The notes beneath the pieces were generated by a model. The model saw nothing but the letters and a program-made list of their open reading frames with translations, was not told the DNA's origin and did not search any database. 64,000 nt of DNA, from contig NZ_JBQHUB010000006.1 of NCBI RefSeq assembly GCF_052065415.1, positions 43,833 through 107,832 on the forward strand, read 5' to 3'. Positions 8,079-16,353 of the stretch are shown here, one piece after another. Source of the DNA: Pseudoflavonifractor_A sp022772585 (GTDB lineage: Bacteria > Bacillota > Clostridia > Oscillospirales > Oscillospiraceae). Positions within the stretch are counted from its first letter, which is position 1, and every line of letters begins with the position of its first letter. The position numbers and the translations under genes are program-made.

Positions 8079-9776
8079 ATGAACGGAATCCTGATGATGA
8101 TCATCGCGATCGTCGTCCTGGGCGGCGCCTATCTGCTTTACGGGCGCTACCTGGAGAGAAAATGGGGGATCTCCCCCGACGCCAAGACTCCCGCCTATGA
8201 GCTGGAGGACGGCGTGGACTATGTCCCCGCCGACACCAACGTGGTCTTCGGCCACCAGTTCGCCTCCATCGCCGGAGCCGGCCCCATCAACGGCCCCATC
8301 CAGGCCGCCATGTTCGGCTGGCTGCCCGTGCTGCTGTGGGTGCTGCTGGGCGGCGTGTTCTTCGGCGCGGTGCAGGACTTTGCCGCCATGTACGCCTCGG
8401 TGAAGAACAAGGGCCGCACCATCGGCTACATCATTGAGGAATACATCGGCAAGCTGGGCAAAAAGCTCTTCCTGCTCTTCTGCTGGCTCTTCTGCATCCT
8501 GGTGGTGGCCGCCTTTGCCGACGTGGTGGCCGGCACCTTCAACGGCTTTACCACCGACGCCAGCGGCGCCGTCACCCAGGTGGCTGCCAACGGCGCTGTG
8601 GCCACCACCTCCATGATCTTCATCGTGGAGGCCGTGGCCCTGGGCCTGCTGCTGCGGTACGGCCGCCTCAACAAGTGGCTCAACACCGTCATCGCCATCG
8701 GCCTGCTGGTGGCCGCTGTGGCGCTGGGCATGAACTTCCCCGTTTTCGTGGGCCGCGGCACCTGGCACATTATCATCTTCCTCTATGTCATGGTCGCCTG
8801 CGTGGTCCCGGTGTGGGCCCTGCTCCAGCCCCGTGACTACCTGAACAGCTACCTGCTGGTCTTTATGATCCTGGCCGCCATCGTGGGCGTGTTCGTGGCC
8901 AACCCGGCGTGCAACCTGCCCGCCTTCACCGGGTTCAATGTGGACGGCCAGTATCTCTTCCCCATCCTCTTCGTCACCATCGCCTGCGGCGCCGTGTCCG
9001 GTTTCCACTCCCTGGTCTCCTCCGGCACCGCCTCCAAGCAGATCAAGAGCGAGAAGAGCATGCTACCCGTGTCCTACGGCGCCATGCTGATGGAGAGCAT
9101 GCTGGCTGTACTGGCCCTCATCGCCGTGGCCTCCTTCGGCCAGGGCGAGGCCGCCGCCCTGGGCCTCAAGACCCAGCCTCAGATCTTTGCCGGCGCCATC
9201 GCCAACTTCCTGGTGGCCACTGGCCTGCCCTATCAGTTGGTGTTCACCCTGATCAACCTGGCGGTCTCCGCCTTCGCCCTCACCTCTCTGGACTCGGTGG
9301 CCCGCATCGGCCGCCTGTCCTTCCAGGAGTTCTTTGTGGACGACGACACCGATCTGGAGCATGCCGGTCCCGTCCTCAAGCTGGTCACCAACAAGTACTT
9401 CGCCACCGGCCTGACCCTGGTGCTGGCTTACCTGCTGGCCAAGGTGGGCTACGCGGAGATCTGGCCTCTCTTCGGCTCCGCCAACCAGCTTCTCTCTGTG
9501 CTGGCGCTGGTGGCCTGCGCCGTATTCCTGAAGAAGACCAACCGCCAGGGCGCCATGCTCTGGTTCCCCATGGGCTTCATGATGGCCGTCACCTTTACCG
9601 CTCTGAGCATGACCATCTACAAGCTGGGTAAGGCCTTCCTCACCACCGGCCTGACCCTCGGCACCACCCTGCAGCTCATCTTTGCCGTGCTGCTGCTCAT
9701 CCTGGGCGTCCTGGTGGCCATCCAGGGTATCCATAAGCTGACCGAGCGCAGCCCCAAGAAGGCCGCGCAGGCCTGA
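8079..9776 (+). CDS. CstA-family transporter
   Basis: 565 residues with many hydrophobic helices. CstA/BtsT proteins are inner-membrane carriers, known in enterobacteria for peptides and pyruvate. The family signatures are strong: GRYLERKWG near the start, PADTNVVFGHQFASIAGAGPI, the GGVFFGAVQDFAAMYASVKNKGRTIGYI-type segment, and GAVSGFHSLVSSGTASKQI. It is shorter than the enterobacterial proteins of about 700 residues, which is common in Firmicutes. It is the only gene after the T-box leader, so expression should rise when the cognate charged tRNA is scarce; that suggests an amino acid or peptide as substrate here. GAGGGA lies before the ATG. Confidence 0.88.
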   Translation: MNGILMMIIAIVVLGGAYLLYGRYLERKWGISPDAKTPAYELEDGVDYVPADTNVVFGHQFASIAGAGPINGPIQAAMFGWLPVLLWVLLGGVFFGAVQDFAAMYASVKNKGRTIGYIIEEYIGKLGKKLFLLFCWLFCILVVAAFADVVAGTFNGFTTDASGAVTQVAANGAVATTSMIFIVEAVALGLLLRYGRLNKWLNTVIAIGLLVAAVALGMNFPVFVGRGTWHIIIFLYVMVACVVPVWALLQPRDYLNSYLLVFMILAAIVGVFVANPACNLPAFTGFNVDGQYLFPILFVTIACGAVSGFHSLVSSGTASKQIKSEKSMLPVSYGAMLMESMLAVLALIAVASFGQGEAAALGLKTQPQIFAGAIANFLVATGLPYQLVFTLINLAVSAFALTSLDSVARIGRLSFQEFFVDDDTDLEHAGPVLKLVTNKYFATGLTLVLAYLLAKVGYAEIWPLFGSANQLLSVLALVACAVFLKKTNRQGAMLWFPMGFMMAVTFTALSMTIYKLGKAFLTTGLTLGTTLQLIFAVLLLILGVLVAIQGIHKLTERSPKKAAQA

Positions 9777-9798
9777 TCCCCGTCCCATCCGCGCATGC

Positions 9799-9836
9799 AA
9801 AAGAGGCTCCATCCTTCCGGATGGAGCCTCTTTTTT
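9799..9836. terminator. Bidirectional terminator between cstA and the thi operon
   Basis: AGAGGCTCCATCC (9802-9814) pairs with GGATGGAGCCTCT (9819-9831), with A-run on the left and T-run on the right, so it can stop both cstA (plus) and the minus-strand thiamine operon that ends at 9845. Confidence 0.9.
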
Positions 9837-9844
9837 CGTCCGAT

Positions 9845-11023
9845 TCAGTCCAGCGCCCCCAGCAGCAGGGCGCACAGGGCAGTGCGCTGCCGGATGGAGG
9901 GGATGGACACCTTTTCCTCTGTGGTGTGGATGCCCTCCGCCATGGCGGAGAGGGCGTCCACCGTAGGTACGCCGAAGGTGCTGAGGTAGGCAGCGTCGGT
10001 GGCGCTGGGGTCGGAGATCTCCAGCGGTTCCAGCCCCATGGCCCGGGCGGCCGCCGCCGCGTACTCCCAGGCCCGATGGTTGGCCGGGCTCTCCTCCATG
10101 GCGGGGAAAAGGGTGCGGTAAGTCACCCGCACGGTGCAGCCCTCCACCGTCACCTGCTCCGCCATACCGTCCAGTTTGGCCCGGATGGCGGGGAAATCGG
10201 CGTTGGCGGGGATCCCGGCGCAGCAGAACTCCCCCCGGGCCTCTCCGGCCACCACGCCGTTGGGCCGTCCCCCCGAGATGGGGGCCACATTGAAACAGAT
10301 CCCCCGCTCCTCGTCGTTGAAGGAGTAGAGCCGGATGATCTGATGGGCCAGCTCCAGCACGGCGCTGCGCCCCTCCCGGTAGGCCTTTCCGGCGTGGGCC
10401 TCCCGGCCGGTCACGTCAATGGCCCCCAGGATGACCCCCCGGCGGGCGGTGACGAAGGCGGGATGCCCCTCCCGCTCCCGGCCTCCCTCAAAGACCAGGG
10501 CCAGATTTGCCCCCTCCGCCTCCCGCCGGTAGACCCTGCTGCCCGACTGTGAGCCGGTCTCCTCGTCACAGGTCAGGCAGTACACCAGCTCCCAGGGCGG
10601 CAGCAGCCCGGCCTCCTTCAAAATCAGCGCCCCGAACAGGGAGATGAGCACGCCGCTCTTGCAGTCCCCAGCTCCCAGGCCGTGGGCCCAATCCCCCTCC
10701 ATATGAAAGGGGAAGCGGGCCGCAAAGCCCGGGCCGAACACCGTATCCAGATGGGCGGAGAGCAGGACTTTACCCTTGGATGCCCCCGCAGGCCGCACCC
10801 GGGCCACCAGATGGGTCCCCAGGCCGGGTTCTGTAATCTCCTCCACCTGGGCGCCCAGCTCATGGAGCACCGGGCGCAGCAGCTCGATGACCTGCCGGTT
10901 CCCCGCCTCGTTCCCGGTGCCGCAGTCCACCGAGCACAGCCGCTCCAGCAGCTCCAGCATCCGGGGCAGGACCCGTTCCGCTCCCGCCAGGGCGGCGGCG
11001 CACAGGCTCTCACGCTTTTCCAC
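9845..11023 (-). CDS. M20-family amidohydrolase, probable formylaminopyrimidine deformylase (YlmB-like)
   Basis: 392 residues, zinc metallopeptidase fold of the M20 (ArgE/DapE/CPG2) family: His91 and Asp93 in AHLDTVFG, the bridging Asp120 in GAGDCKSG, and the catalytic pair in CDEETGS (Glu154-Glu155). It has a GTG start 3 bp after the thiY stop, with its ribosome site GGGGGAG inside the thiY 3' end, so it is tightly coupled to the thiamine transporter. Established work in Bacillus showed that YlmB, an M20 enzyme, deformylates N-formyl-aminopyrimidine imported by ThiXYZ before TenA converts it to HMP. The gene neighbourhood here matches that pathway exactly; general CPG2-like peptidase activity is the alternative. 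Confidence 0.7.
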   Translation of the reverse strand: MEKRESLCAAALAGAERVLPRMLELLERLCSVDCGTGNEAGNRQVIELLRPVLHELGAQVEEITEPGLGTHLVARVRPAGASKGKVLLSAHLDTVFGPGFAARFPFHMEGDWAHGLGAGDCKSGVLISLFGALILKEAGLLPPWELVYCLTCDEETGSQSGSRVYRREAEGANLALVFEGGREREGHPAFVTARRGVILGAIDVTGREAHAGKAYREGRSAVLELAHQIIRLYSFNDEERGICFNVAPISGGRPNGVVAGEARGEFCCAGIPANADFPAIRAKLDGMAEQVTVEGCTVRVTYRTLFPAMEESPANHRAWEYAAAAARAMGLEPLEISDPSATDAAYLSTFGVPTVDALSAMAEGIHTTEEKVSIPSIRQRTALCALLLGALD

Positions 11024-11026
11024 GGC

Positions 11027-12031
11027 TTACTCCCCCAGCAGGTCCACCATGACCTCCGCAGGGTCGAAGGTGGTCTCGATCATGCCGGTCTCATAGAGCC
11101 AGTCGATGTTCTCCTGCCACACCGCCGCGTCCTGGGACAGGAAGGGGGTGCCCTCCTTCTCCATAATGGGGAGGAGCACGTCAAAGCTCTTCCGCTCCAC
11201 CGACTCGGTAAGGGGGAAGTTCTCAGCGTTCTGGTTCTCCATCATCAGCTTGAGACTGCCCTCCGGGTCATTTTTCATGTCCTGGAAGCCCTTTTCACAG
11301 GCCCGCAGGAAGCGGGTATACTTGTCCCGGTTCTGCTCCAGCTGCTTTTCTCCGGTGACCAGCATCAGGGCGTAGTAATTGGGTACGCCGTAGTCGGGCA
11401 GCTCCATATAGTCCATCTCAAAGCCCTGTTCCTCCAGGGCGGGGATCTCGTGGTTGACAAAACAGCCGAAGGTGGCGTCCACGTTGCCGGTGGTCATGGA
11501 GCTCATCAGGTCAAAGCCCACATCGATCATGGTCACGTCGTCCAATGTGGCCCCCGCGCCTTTCAGCAGCTCCGCCACCGCCACCTCGGCAAACTTGGTG
11601 CCGGAGTAGCCGATGGTCTTGCCCACCAGGTCGGCGGGAGTGGTGATGCCCTTCTCCTTCAGGGCGGCCACGATGCTGATAGGCTGCTGGACCACCGAGC
11701 CAAGGACCTTCACCGGTACATTCTCATTGGCCTTGGCAATAATGGTGTCCTCCTGGTAATAAAAGCCGATGTCCGCCTTGCCCGCCGCAGGCATGGTCAG
11801 AGGGTCGCTGGCGTTGGAGGGGAAGAGAATGTTGACCTGCAGGCCCTCGTCGGCAAAATATCCCTTATCCATAGCCTGGTACACAAAGGCGTGGACCGCG
11901 TTGGGATACCAGTCCAGCACCACGTCCACCGTCTCCAGCTTCTTCTCTTCCGGCCCGGAGGAGGAGCCGGAGCAGCCCGCCGCCGTCAGCAGCAGTGCGG
12001 CAGCCAGAAAGAGCGTCAATTTCCGTTTCAT
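11027..12031 (-). CDS. thiY: ABC transporter substrate-binding lipoprotein, thiamine pyrimidine precursor (ThiY-type)
   Basis: 334 residues. The N-terminus has a lipoprotein signal with lipobox TAAGC and the rest is an NMT1/THI5-like periplasmic-binding fold (VVLDWYPNAVHAFVYQAMDKG, DIGFYYQEDTIIAKA, GKTIGYSGTKF). In the family the binding protein captures formylaminopyrimidine or HMP outside the membrane and hands it to ThiX. It lies in the order thiZ-thiX-thiY within the TPP-controlled operon, after tenA and before the M20 hydrolase. Good AAAGGAG site before the ATG. Confidence 0.85.
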   Translation of the reverse strand: MKRKLTLFLAAALLLTAAGCSGSSSGPEEKKLETVDVVLDWYPNAVHAFVYQAMDKGYFADEGLQVNILFPSNASDPLTMPAAGKADIGFYYQEDTIIAKANENVPVKVLGSVVQQPISIVAALKEKGITTPADLVGKTIGYSGTKFAEVAVAELLKGAGATLDDVTMIDVGFDLMSSMTTGNVDATFGCFVNHEIPALEEQGFEMDYMELPDYGVPNYYALMLVTGEKQLEQNRDKYTRFLRACEKGFQDMKNDPEGSLKLMMENQNAENFPLTESVERKSFDVLLPIMEKEGTPFLSQDAAVWQENIDWLYETGMIETTFDPAEVMVDLLGE

Positions 12032-12073
12032 ATCATGTTCTCCTTTCCGTGATGGGGCGGCGCTCCCGCCGCC

Positions 12074-12823
12074 CTAGCCCCGCCAGCGGACCAGCCTGCG
12101 CTCCAGCAGCTCCACCGCCGCCACCAGCAGCATGGCCGCCGCCGACAGGAGCACGATGGGGGCGAACACCCCCGCGCCGTCCAGCTGGGTCATCATCCGC
12201 CGGGAGAAGTAGCCCAGGCCGCTCTGGGCCCCCAGCCACTCGCCGATGGCGGCGCCGATGATGCTCATGGGGATGGCCATCTTGATGGCCGAGAAAAAGT
12301 AGGGCAGGGCGCAGGGGGCCTTGACCTTCCAAAACACGGTCCAGCGGCCGGCCCCGTAGGTCTCCAGCAGCTCGGCCATCTCCCCGTTGGCCGAGCGCAG
12401 GCCGTCATACACCGTGATGGTGACGGGGAAAAAGGTGATGAGCACCGTCACCAGCACCTTGCTCCAGATGCCGTAGCCGAACCAGAGCACGAAGAGCGGC
12501 GCAATGGCGGTGGTGGGGATGGTCTGGGAGGCCACCACCACCGGGTAGAGCATCTTCTGGATCAGGGCGCTGCGGTCCATGGCCACCGCCAGTGCCAGGC
12601 CCAGCCCCACCGAGATGGCAAGGCCGATGGCGGTGACCTCCATGGTGGCGGGCAGGTGGACGGTGAAGAGGGGCCCCCGCAGCTCCCACAGCTTCTGCAC
12701 GATCTGCGCGGGGGTGGGCAGGATATAGGCCGCGTCCAGCTCCATGGCCCCCAGCTGCCACAGCATCAGCAGGGCGAAGAGGAACACCAGGGCAGGCAGA
12801 TTCCCTTTACAGGCTCGTTTCAT
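12074..12823 (-). CDS. thiX: ABC transporter permease, thiamine pyrimidine precursor (ThiX-type)
   Basis: 249 residues with about six membrane segments. The EAA loop typical of taurine/nitrate-type importers is visible in LLETYGAGRWTVFWKVKAPCALPYFFSAIKMAIP. It would form the membrane channel with ThiY and ThiZ. The start overlaps the thiZ stop as ATGA, and thiY follows after 42 bp. Assignment to pyrimidine uptake rests on the neighbours. Confidence 0.85.
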   Translation of the reverse strand: MKRACKGNLPALVFLFALLMLWQLGAMELDAAYILPTPAQIVQKLWELRGPLFTVHLPATMEVTAIGLAISVGLGLALAVAMDRSALIQKMLYPVVVASQTIPTTAIAPLFVLWFGYGIWSKVLVTVLITFFPVTITVYDGLRSANGEMAELLETYGAGRWTVFWKVKAPCALPYFFSAIKMAIPMSIIGAAIGEWLGAQSGLGYFSRRMMTQLDGAGVFAPIVLLSAAAMLLVAAVELLERRLVRWRG

Positions 12824-13575
12824 GGCTGCACCTGCTTTCTCAGCGTGGCGATGAGGGACTCCTTCAGCCCGGCCAGCTCGGGCCGGGCCAGGCAGGACCG
12901 GTCCCGTGGGAAGGGCGCAGGCACGGGGACTTCCTCCAGCCGCCGGATGGGGGTCTCCGCCGCCACCAGCACGCTGGAGGAGAGGAACACCGCCTCCTCC
13001 ACGTCGTGGGTGATGAAGAGAATGGTCTTTTTATGCCGCTGCCACTGCTCCAGCAGCCACTCCTGCATGGAGATGCGGGTGAGGAAGTCCAGGGCGGAGA
13101 AGGGCTCGTCCAGCAGCAGCAGGTCGCTGCCGGTGAGCATGGTGCGGGCAAAGGCCGCCCGCTGCCGCATACCGCCCGAGAGCTCCTGGGGCATCTTTCC
13201 GGCGCACCCGGCCAGGCCCACATCGCCCAGGGCCTCCTCCACCCGGTCCCGGCGCTCCGCCCGGGTCAGCCCCCCGGCAATCTCCAGGGGCAGTCCCACG
13301 TTCTCCCCCACCGTGCGCCAGGGAAAGAGCAGGTCCTTCTGGGGCATATAGCCGCAGTAGCGCTTCTGCTCCCCGATGGGCTTTCCTCCCACCAGGATCT
13401 CCCCGGCCTTGGGCTTGAGCAGACCGTTGGTCATGCGGAAGATGGTGCTCTTGCCGCAGCCGCTGACGCCGATGATGCAGTGGAAGGATCCCGGCTCCAC
13501 CCGGAAGGAGAGCCGGTCGATGATGTCAAAATCCTCAGAGGGATATTGATAGGAGACCGATCGGAATTCCAGCAT
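12820..13575 (-). CDS. thiZ: ABC transporter ATP-binding protein, thiamine pyrimidine precursor (ThiZ-type)
   Basis: 251 residues from the ATG at 13575 (MLEFRSVSYQYP), which starts 1 bp after the tenA stop; the longer reading frame runs back into tenA out of frame and is rejected. Walker A is GVSGCGKST, signature LSGGMRQRAAFAR, Walker B LLLLDEPFSALD, and the H-loop THDVEEAV, matching the nitrate/taurine-type ATPases. It would power import of the thiamine pyrimidine with ThiX and ThiY. Confidence 0.87.
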   Translation of the reverse strand: MLEFRSVSYQYPSEDFDIIDRLSFRVEPGSFHCIIGVSGCGKSTIFRMTNGLLKPKAGEILVGGKPIGEQKRYCGYMPQKDLLFPWRTVGENVGLPLEIAGGLTRAERRDRVEEALGDVGLAGCAGKMPQELSGGMRQRAAFARTMLTGSDLLLLDEPFSALDFLTRISMQEWLLEQWQRHKKTILFITHDVEEAVFLSSSVLVAAETPIRRLEEVPVPAPFPRDRSCLARPELAGLKESLIATLRKQVQP

Positions 13576-13576
13576 C

Positions 13577-14239
13577 TCAGTACTCCTGCTTCCAGGCCAT
13601 GTCCCAGAAGCCCAGCTCATACCGGCTGCAGGCCACAAAGATATCCTCCAGCCGCCGGTACTCCGCCTCGGAACAGCCCCGGGCCAGTTCATCCATCAGC
13701 TTCACCAGGGCGCCGTTGGTGGCCTGATATTCCGCTCCGGCATAGCCGCGCACCCACTCGCCATAGAAGGAGTGGTCCGGAGAGGCGGGATACCGCTCCG
13801 CCAGCCGGGCGCCGATCTCGGCATAACTCCAGGAGCAGGAGAGGATGGCGGCGATGATCTCGGCCGGGCCGCCGGCGGCGGCCACTGAGAGCATATAGTT
13901 GGTGTAGGACAGATTGGCCAGGGCGGGCTTCACCGCAAAGACCTGCTCCTCGGTAATGCCCAGCCGGGCCATATAGGCCCGGTGGATCTTCATCTCGCCC
14001 CCCAGGATGCTGTCCACATTGGCCGAGAAGGTGCGCATCAGCTCCGGGTCCCGGGCCTTGATGACCCCCCAGGCGAACACCCGGGCGTAATCGAAGAGGT
14101 ACAGGTAATCCTGGAGCAGGAAAAAGCGGAACTTCTCCACATCCAGGGTGCCGTCCCCCATCCCCCTGACGAAGGGGTGGTCGTGGCATTTCTGCCAGAT
14201 GGGACGGGCGGCCTCGTAGAGGCGCTCTGTCACGGTCAT
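13577..14239 (-). CDS. tenA: Aminopyrimidine aminohydrolase / thiaminase II (TenA)
   Basis: 220 residues. TenA hydrolyses aminomethyl-pyrimidine (from degraded thiamine) to HMP, feeding ThiD. The nucleophilic Cys135 in SCSWSYAEIG, Asp44 in LLQDYLYL, Tyr-rich SYTNYML and the C-terminal Glu in YELGFWDMAW are conserved. The ATG at 14239 has GGAGGAAGG upstream and overlaps the preceding HAD gene stop as ATGA; a TTG five codons earlier would bury that ribosome site. Confidence 0.93.
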   Translation of the reverse strand: MTVTERLYEAARPIWQKCHDHPFVRGMGDGTLDVEKFRFFLLQDYLYLFDYARVFAWGVIKARDPELMRTFSANVDSILGGEMKIHRAYMARLGITEEQVFAVKPALANLSYTNYMLSVAAAGGPAEIIAAILSCSWSYAEIGARLAERYPASPDHSFYGEWVRGYAGAEYQATNGALVKLMDELARGCSEAEYRRLEDIFVACSRYELGFWDMAWKQEY

Positions 14240-14874
14240 CGGGCCTTCCTCCAATCTGAAATGGTCTCGTCGGCCAGGGCGGATATCCGCCCCCAGTCTT
14301 TGTCATAGGCCGGCTCGTAAATACCGACGGTATAATACCCTGCCTGCTTTGCGGTCTGTACTGCATAAAGGGCGTCCTCAAAGACGGCAATCTCCGCCGG
14401 AGGGGCCCCCAGCCGCTCCGCGGCCAGGTGGTAGATGTCGGGGCGGGTCTTGCCCACGCCGATGGTCTCGCAGCTCAGGATGAAGTCAAAGCAGCCGTCC
14501 ACCCCCAGCCGGGAGAGGCAGGCGTGGGACAGGGGCTCGGCGGTGGCGGTGGCCACGCACATGCGCACCCCCCGCTCCCGCAGCTCCTCCAGATATTCCT
14601 TTACCCCCGGCTTCAGGGGCACGTCGTTCCGGTAATGGCTGTCCATCACGGCGTGCATCTCGTCCACAATGCGCTGGGCCGGACCAGCAATGCCGAAGGT
14701 CTCCATAAAATAGGCGGCGCTCTCCAGCATGGTCATGGGGCCGATGGGCTCCAGCTGCTCCGCCGTGGCGCGCACCCCCAGCCCGGCCAGATAATCCCGG
14801 CCCAGGGCCTTCCAGTAGCCCATGGAGTCCACCAGGGTGCCGTCCATGTCAAAGATGGCGTACCGCTTATCCAT
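14236..14874 (-). CDS. HAD-superfamily phosphatase in the thiamine operon
   Basis: 212 residues from the ATG at 14874. HAD motif I is FDMDGTLVDS near the N-terminus, motif II VATATAEP, motif III Lys in GVGKTRPD and motif IV VFEDALYAV, with a small helical cap, so it resembles beta-phosphoglucomutase-like phosphatases. It overlaps both thiE and tenA by a few bases, meaning it is embedded in thiamine metabolism. A plausible job is dephosphorylating a thiamine intermediate such as HMP-P or TMP, but nothing in the sequence fixes the substrate. Confidence 0.8.
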   Translation of the reverse strand: MDKRYAIFDMDGTLVDSMGYWKALGRDYLAGLGVRATAEQLEPIGPMTMLESAAYFMETFGIAGPAQRIVDEMHAVMDSHYRNDVPLKPGVKEYLEELRERGVRMCVATATAEPLSHACLSRLGVDGCFDFILSCETIGVGKTRPDIYHLAAERLGAPPAEIAVFEDALYAVQTAKQAGYYTVGIYEPAYDKDWGRISALADETISDWRKAR

Positions 14875-15526
14875 GGGAGGCCACCATCTCCCGGGAGAGG
14901 GCCAGCAGCTTCCGGGTGGCCTCCCCCACGTCCTTCTGGGCGAAGATGGCGGAGACCACGGCCACGCCGTCCACCCCACTGCCTTTGAGCTCCAGAATGT
15001 TCCCGGCGCTGATGCCGCCGATGGCCACCACCGGGATGGTCACCGCGTCGCAGATGGCCCGGAGCTGGGGCACGCTCAGGCATTTGGCGTCCTTCTTGGT
15101 GGTGGTGCCGAACACCGCCCCCACGCCGATATAGTCGGCCCCGGCCCGCTCCGCCGCCAGGGCGGTCTCCACCGTGTTGGCCGAGATGCCCAGGATCTTG
15201 TCCGGACCGATCATGGCCCGCACGTCCTTGCCCACGATGTCGGACTGGCCCACATGGACCCCGTCAGCCCCGATCTCCAGGGCAATCCCGATATCGTCGT
15301 TGACCACAAAGGGCACATGGTACTCTTCGGCCAGCGCCTTCAGCGCCCGGGCCTCGGCGAGAAAGGAATCGCGGCAGAGCTCCTTCTCCCGGATCTGGAG
15401 GAAGGTGGCCCCGTTTTTCAGCACCGTCTCCACCTCCTGGGCCAGGGTGTGCTCCCCCAGCCAGGTGCGGTCAGTGACGGCGTACAGCAGCATGGACTGC
15501 CGGATCTCATCCCTGGTAAATCTCAT
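14867..15526 (-). CDS. thiE: Thiamine-phosphate synthase (ThiE)
   Basis: 219 residues, TIM barrel. ThiE joins HMP-PP and HET-P to give thiamine monophosphate. Signatures: LYAVTDRTWL, TFLQIREKEL, VPFVVNDDIGIALEIGADGVHVGQ, DYIGVGAVFGTTTKKDA (phosphate loop) and VVAIGGISAGN. It overlaps thiM by 20 bp upstream and the HAD gene by 8 bp downstream, indicating tight coupling. Confidence 0.96.
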   Translation of the reverse strand: MRFTRDEIRQSMLLYAVTDRTWLGEHTLAQEVETVLKNGATFLQIREKELCRDSFLAEARALKALAEEYHVPFVVNDDIGIALEIGADGVHVGQSDIVGKDVRAMIGPDKILGISANTVETALAAERAGADYIGVGAVFGTTTKKDAKCLSVPQLRAICDAVTIPVVAIGGISAGNILELKGSGVDGVAVVSAIFAQKDVGEATRKLLALSREMVASHG

Positions 15527-16343
15527 AGCGTACTCCTTGTATCAGTTGTGTCTCGGTCAGGTTAAAGACCGCGTCGATCAGATCGTTGCGGAAGGTGGCG
15601 TTGCCGGTGCCGTTTTGAAGGCGGCGGACCTCAGCCGCCTCTCCCGCCACGCCCATGGCAGCCATGGCGGCGGCCGCCGCGGCCAGGGGCCGGCCGGGAC
15701 TGGCGGCGCAGAAGGCCCCGGTGAGGGCGGTGAGCATACAGCCGCTGCCGGTGATGCGGGCCATGGTGGGACAGCCGCCCCGCAGGAGGATGGTCTCTTC
15801 CCCGTCAGTGACGATGTCCACCGCGCCGGACACCGCCGCCACCGTGCCGGTGCGCCGGGCCAATCCCCGGGCCAGCTCCACCGTCCGGGACAGATTTTCT
15901 TCGGTCACCGCGTCGGCGGCGCTGACGTCCACCCCGCTGCCGCCGCTCCCGCCGCCGGCCAGTGCCTTGATCTCGGAGGCATTGCCCCGGATGACGGCAA
16001 AGCGCAGGTCGGAGAGCAGCCGGGCCGAGGCCTCCCGCCGCAGGGTGGTGACGCCGGCGGCCACCGGGTCCAGCACCACAGGTATGCCCAGCTCATTGGC
16101 CTTTTTCCCGGCCAGAAGCATGGCCTCTACGTCCCCGATGGCCCCCAGGTTGCACACCAGGGCGTTCACACCGGCCACTGCTTCCTCCACCTCCCGGATG
16201 TCGTGGGCCATGGTGGGGGAGCCGCCGGCGGCCAGAATGATGTTGGCGCAGTCGTTGACAGTGACGAAATTGGTGATGCACTGCACCAGGGGCGCGGTAT
16301 CCCGCACCGCCCGGAGGCAGGCGGCAAAATCGGTCTCTCGCAT
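15507..16343 (-). CDS. thiM: Hydroxyethylthiazole kinase (ThiM)
   Basis: 278 residues. ThiM phosphorylates salvaged hydroxyethylthiazole, the thiazole partner for ThiE. Family motifs: PLVQCITNFVTVNDCANIILAAGGSPTMAHD, PVVLDPVAAG, VIRGNASEI, and the anion hole and catalytic Cys in ITGSGCMLTAL. It follows thiW, a thiazole importer component, after 10 bp, so the pair forms a thiazole salvage module. Confidence 0.96.
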   Translation of the reverse strand: MRETDFAACLRAVRDTAPLVQCITNFVTVNDCANIILAAGGSPTMAHDIREVEEAVAGVNALVCNLGAIGDVEAMLLAGKKANELGIPVVLDPVAAGVTTLRREASARLLSDLRFAVIRGNASEIKALAGGGSGGSGVDVSAADAVTEENLSRTVELARGLARRTGTVAAVSGAVDIVTDGEETILLRGGCPTMARITGSGCMLTALTGAFCAASPGRPLAAAAAAMAAMGVAGEAAEVRRLQNGTGNATFRNDLIDAVFNLTETQLIQGVRYEIYQG

Positions 16344-16353
16344 GGCCGGCCTC

